A stretch of 7,596 nt of DNA from Gammaproteobacteria bacterium. Lineage in GTDB: Bacteria > Pseudomonadota > Gammaproteobacteria > Steroidobacterales > Steroidobacteraceae. Below, one piece after another: positions 6,522 to 7,596 of this stretch (position 1 is its first letter; each line of letters opens with the position of its first letter). Location of the stretch: NCBI GenBank assembly GCA_020846815.1, contig JADLDF010000430.1, positions 1 through 7,596 on the forward strand, written 5' to 3'. The notes under the pieces are model-generated. The model made no database searches. It saw only the letters and a program-made list of their open reading frames with translations, and was not told the DNA's origin. The translations under genes and the position numbers were made by a program.

Positions 6522-6536
6522 GCGCGGTACGTTACC
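6504..6536. repeat. inverted repeat GGTAACG-N19-CGTTACC across the flavoprotein start
   Basis: Perfect 7-bp arms at 6504-6510 and 6530-6536 bracket the ATG at 6521. The right arm lies where a ribosome binding site or promoter would be, and the left arm lies within codons 4-6. It could be an operator, or an mRNA stem covering the start codon. It could also be chance, since the left arm is coding. Confidence 0.3.
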
Positions 6537-6662
6537 AAGCCGCGCAGGCCGCCGGGCTACGCCCACCGATGGCCGCGGCCGGAACTCAACCGTGGCGGAG
6601 CAGCGTATCTGCGCGTGCAGCGCCGACCCTCGGCGCACCGGCAAACCGCCTACACTCCCCGG
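6522..6662. promoter_or_regulatory. divergent intergenic region between the flavoprotein and deaD
   Basis: This 141-bp region must hold the starts of both divergent transcripts. On the plus strand TACACT (6651-6656) resembles a -10 box and ends six bases before the deaD ATG; no matching -35 box is visible 16-18 bp upstream. On the minus strand no convincing promoter pair was found. Neither gene has a clear Shine-Dalgarno sequence here. In E. coli, deaD has a long 5' leader involved in cold-shock control; no such leader fits here if the TACACT box is real. Confidence 0.4.
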
Positions 6663-7596
6663 ATGAAAGCCGCGCCGAACTCCGCCACCGCGACCATCCC
6701 CTTCTCCGACCTGGGCCTGCCCGACGCCGTGCTGCGCGCGGTGAAGAGCATCGGCTACGAATCGGCCTCGCCGATCCAGGCCGCGACCATCCCGGCGCTG
6801 CTCGAAGGCGCGGACGTGCTGGGCCAGGCCCAGACCGGCACGGGCAAGACCGCCGCCTTCGCGCTGCCGATCCTCGCGAAGCTCGAGCTCCGGCGGCACG
6901 CGCCGCAGGCGCTGGTGCTGGTGCCCACGCGGGAGCTCGCGATCCAGGTGTCCGAGGCCTTCCAGAAGTACGCGGCCGGCATGCACGGCTTCCACGTGCT
7001 GCCGATCTACGGTGGCCAGAGCTACGTGCCACAGCTCAACGCGCTGCAACGCGGTCCGCAGGTCGTCGTCGGCACGCCGGGCCGGATCATCGATCACCTG
7101 GAACGCGGCACTCTGAAGCTCGACGGCATCCGCATGCTGGTGCTCGACGAGGCGGACGAGATGCTGGCCATGGGTTTCGCCGACGCGATGGAGGCGATCC
7201 TCGCGCAGACGCCGGCGCAGAAGCAGGTCGCGCTGTTCTCGGCGACCATGGCGCCGAACATCCGCCGCATCGCGCAGCGCCATCTGCAGGATCCGCGCGA
7301 GATCGTCATCCGCGGCCGTACCGGCACGGCCGCGAACATCAAGCAGAGCTACTGGATGGTCAGCGGCCTGCACAAGCTCGACGCGCTGACCCGGATCGTC
7401 GAGGTGGCCGAGTTCGACGCGATGCTGGTGTTCGTGCGCACCAAGCAAGCCACGGTCGAGCTCGCCGAGAAACTGCAGGCGCGCGGCTTCGCCGCGGTCG
7501 CGCTCAACGGCGACATCCAGCAGTCGATGCGCGAGAAGACCATCGGCCAGCTCAAGGCCGGCAGGATCGACATCCTGGTCGCGACCGACGTGGCCG
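6663..7596 (+). CDS. deaD: DEAD-box ATP-dependent RNA helicase DeaD/CsdA (partial, 3' end beyond the window)
   Basis: The reading frame is open to the right edge; 311 residues are visible. DeaD unwinds structured RNA in ribosome (50S) assembly and mRNA turnover, and is cold-induced in E. coli. Motifs in order are: Phe14 and the Q motif (SPIQ, 36-39), motif I AQTGTGKT (56-63), Ia PTREL (88-92), GG (117-118), Ib TPGR (138-141), II DEAD (162-165), III SAT (193-195), and in the second RecA domain IV VFVRT (256-260) and IVa LNGD (281-284), ending in ATDVA of motif V. The phrases QSYWMV and FVRTKQAT closely resemble E. coli DeaD rather than RhlB, RhlE or SrmB. The C-terminal part that would confirm this (DbpA-like RNA-binding domain and RGG-rich tail) is missing. 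ATG at 6663 is the sensible start, though GTG at 6615 is in frame. It is transcribed divergently from the flavoprotein and appears unrelated to the pilus genes. Confidence 0.93.
   Translation, partial: MKAAPNSATATIPFSDLGLPDAVLRAVKSIGYESASPIQAATIPALLEGADVLGQAQTGTGKTAAFALPILAKLELRRHAPQALVLVPTRELAIQVSEAFQKYAAGMHGFHVLPIYGGQSYVPQLNALQRGPQVVVGTPGRIIDHLERGTLKLDGIRMLVLDEADEMLAMGFADAMEAILAQTPAQKQVALFSATMAPNIRRIAQRHLQDPREIVIRGRTGTAANIKQSYWMVSGLHKLDALTRIVEVAEFDAMLVFVRTKQATVELAEKLQARGFAAVALNGDIQQSMREKTIGQLKAGRIDILVATDVA

Noticed and set aside
6522..7448. Upstream extension of the flavoprotein frame to 7448
   Set aside because: The extra 309 codons run antisense to the DeaD helicase and through the intergenic region, and precede a complete FAD-binding N-terminus. 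The sense of this stretch is clearly the helicase.
1..7596. Mobile element, CRISPR, toxin-antitoxin or defence system
   Set aside because: No transposase, integrase, nuclease, direct-repeat array or small paired genes were seen; all coding space is taken by pilus, flavoprotein and helicase genes of similar composition.

Overview
The window is about 70% GC and densely coded, with strong preference for G or C at third codon positions. Protein sequences point to a high-GC gammaproteobacterium. The DeaD-type helicase resembles the E. coli protein closely over its whole visible length, and the pilus genes are of the MSHA (mannose-sensitive haemagglutinin) type. The order within the class cannot be fixed from this sequence; a Xanthomonadales, Nevskiales or Steroidobacter-like lineage is a guess. 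No tRNA, rRNA, CRISPR array, insertion sequence or phage gene was seen.

Layout: (1) From 4959 down to the left edge, all on the minus strand, lies a compact pilus-assembly operon in transcription order: type IV prepilin-like gene, mshM-like AAA+ ATPase, mshL-like secretin lipoprotein, mshN-like TPR membrane protein, and the first 63 codons of an mshE-like assembly ATPase cut by the window edge. The genes are 28 bp apart, overlap by 4 bp (ATGA), are 9 bp apart, and overlap by 4 bp (GTGA), so they are very likely co-transcribed and translationally coupled. (2) A 107-bp gap (4960-5066) holds the probable pilus-operon promoter, with a 7-bp inverted repeat and a short GACGCG tandem repeat. (3) 5067-6521, minus strand, encodes an FAD-dependent flavoprotein of the HI0933/BaiN-like superfamily, closest by motif to the uncharacterised PP_4765-type (TIGR03862) branch. 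(4) A 141-bp divergent intergenic region (6522-6662). (5) From 6663 to the right edge, plus strand, the first 311 codons of a DeaD/CsdA DEAD-box RNA helicase.

How the pilus genes work together (family knowledge): MshE powers pilin polymerisation at the inner membrane, MshL forms the outer-membrane channel, and MshM and MshN are accessory envelope proteins. The prepilin-like protein would be a pilus or pseudopilus subunit processed by a prepilin peptidase encoded elsewhere. The visible start of the MshE-like protein matches the published c-di-GMP-binding MshEN motif, so the machine is probably controlled by that second messenger. Compared with the Vibrio locus (I-J-K-L-M-N-E-G-F-B-A...), M and L are swapped, I/J/K are absent upstream, and a prepilin gene leads the operon. 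I see no wholly new system; the most interesting points are this rearranged architecture, the c-di-GMP input, and a GspB-like N-terminal motif on the MshN-like protein beside a GspA-like ATPase.
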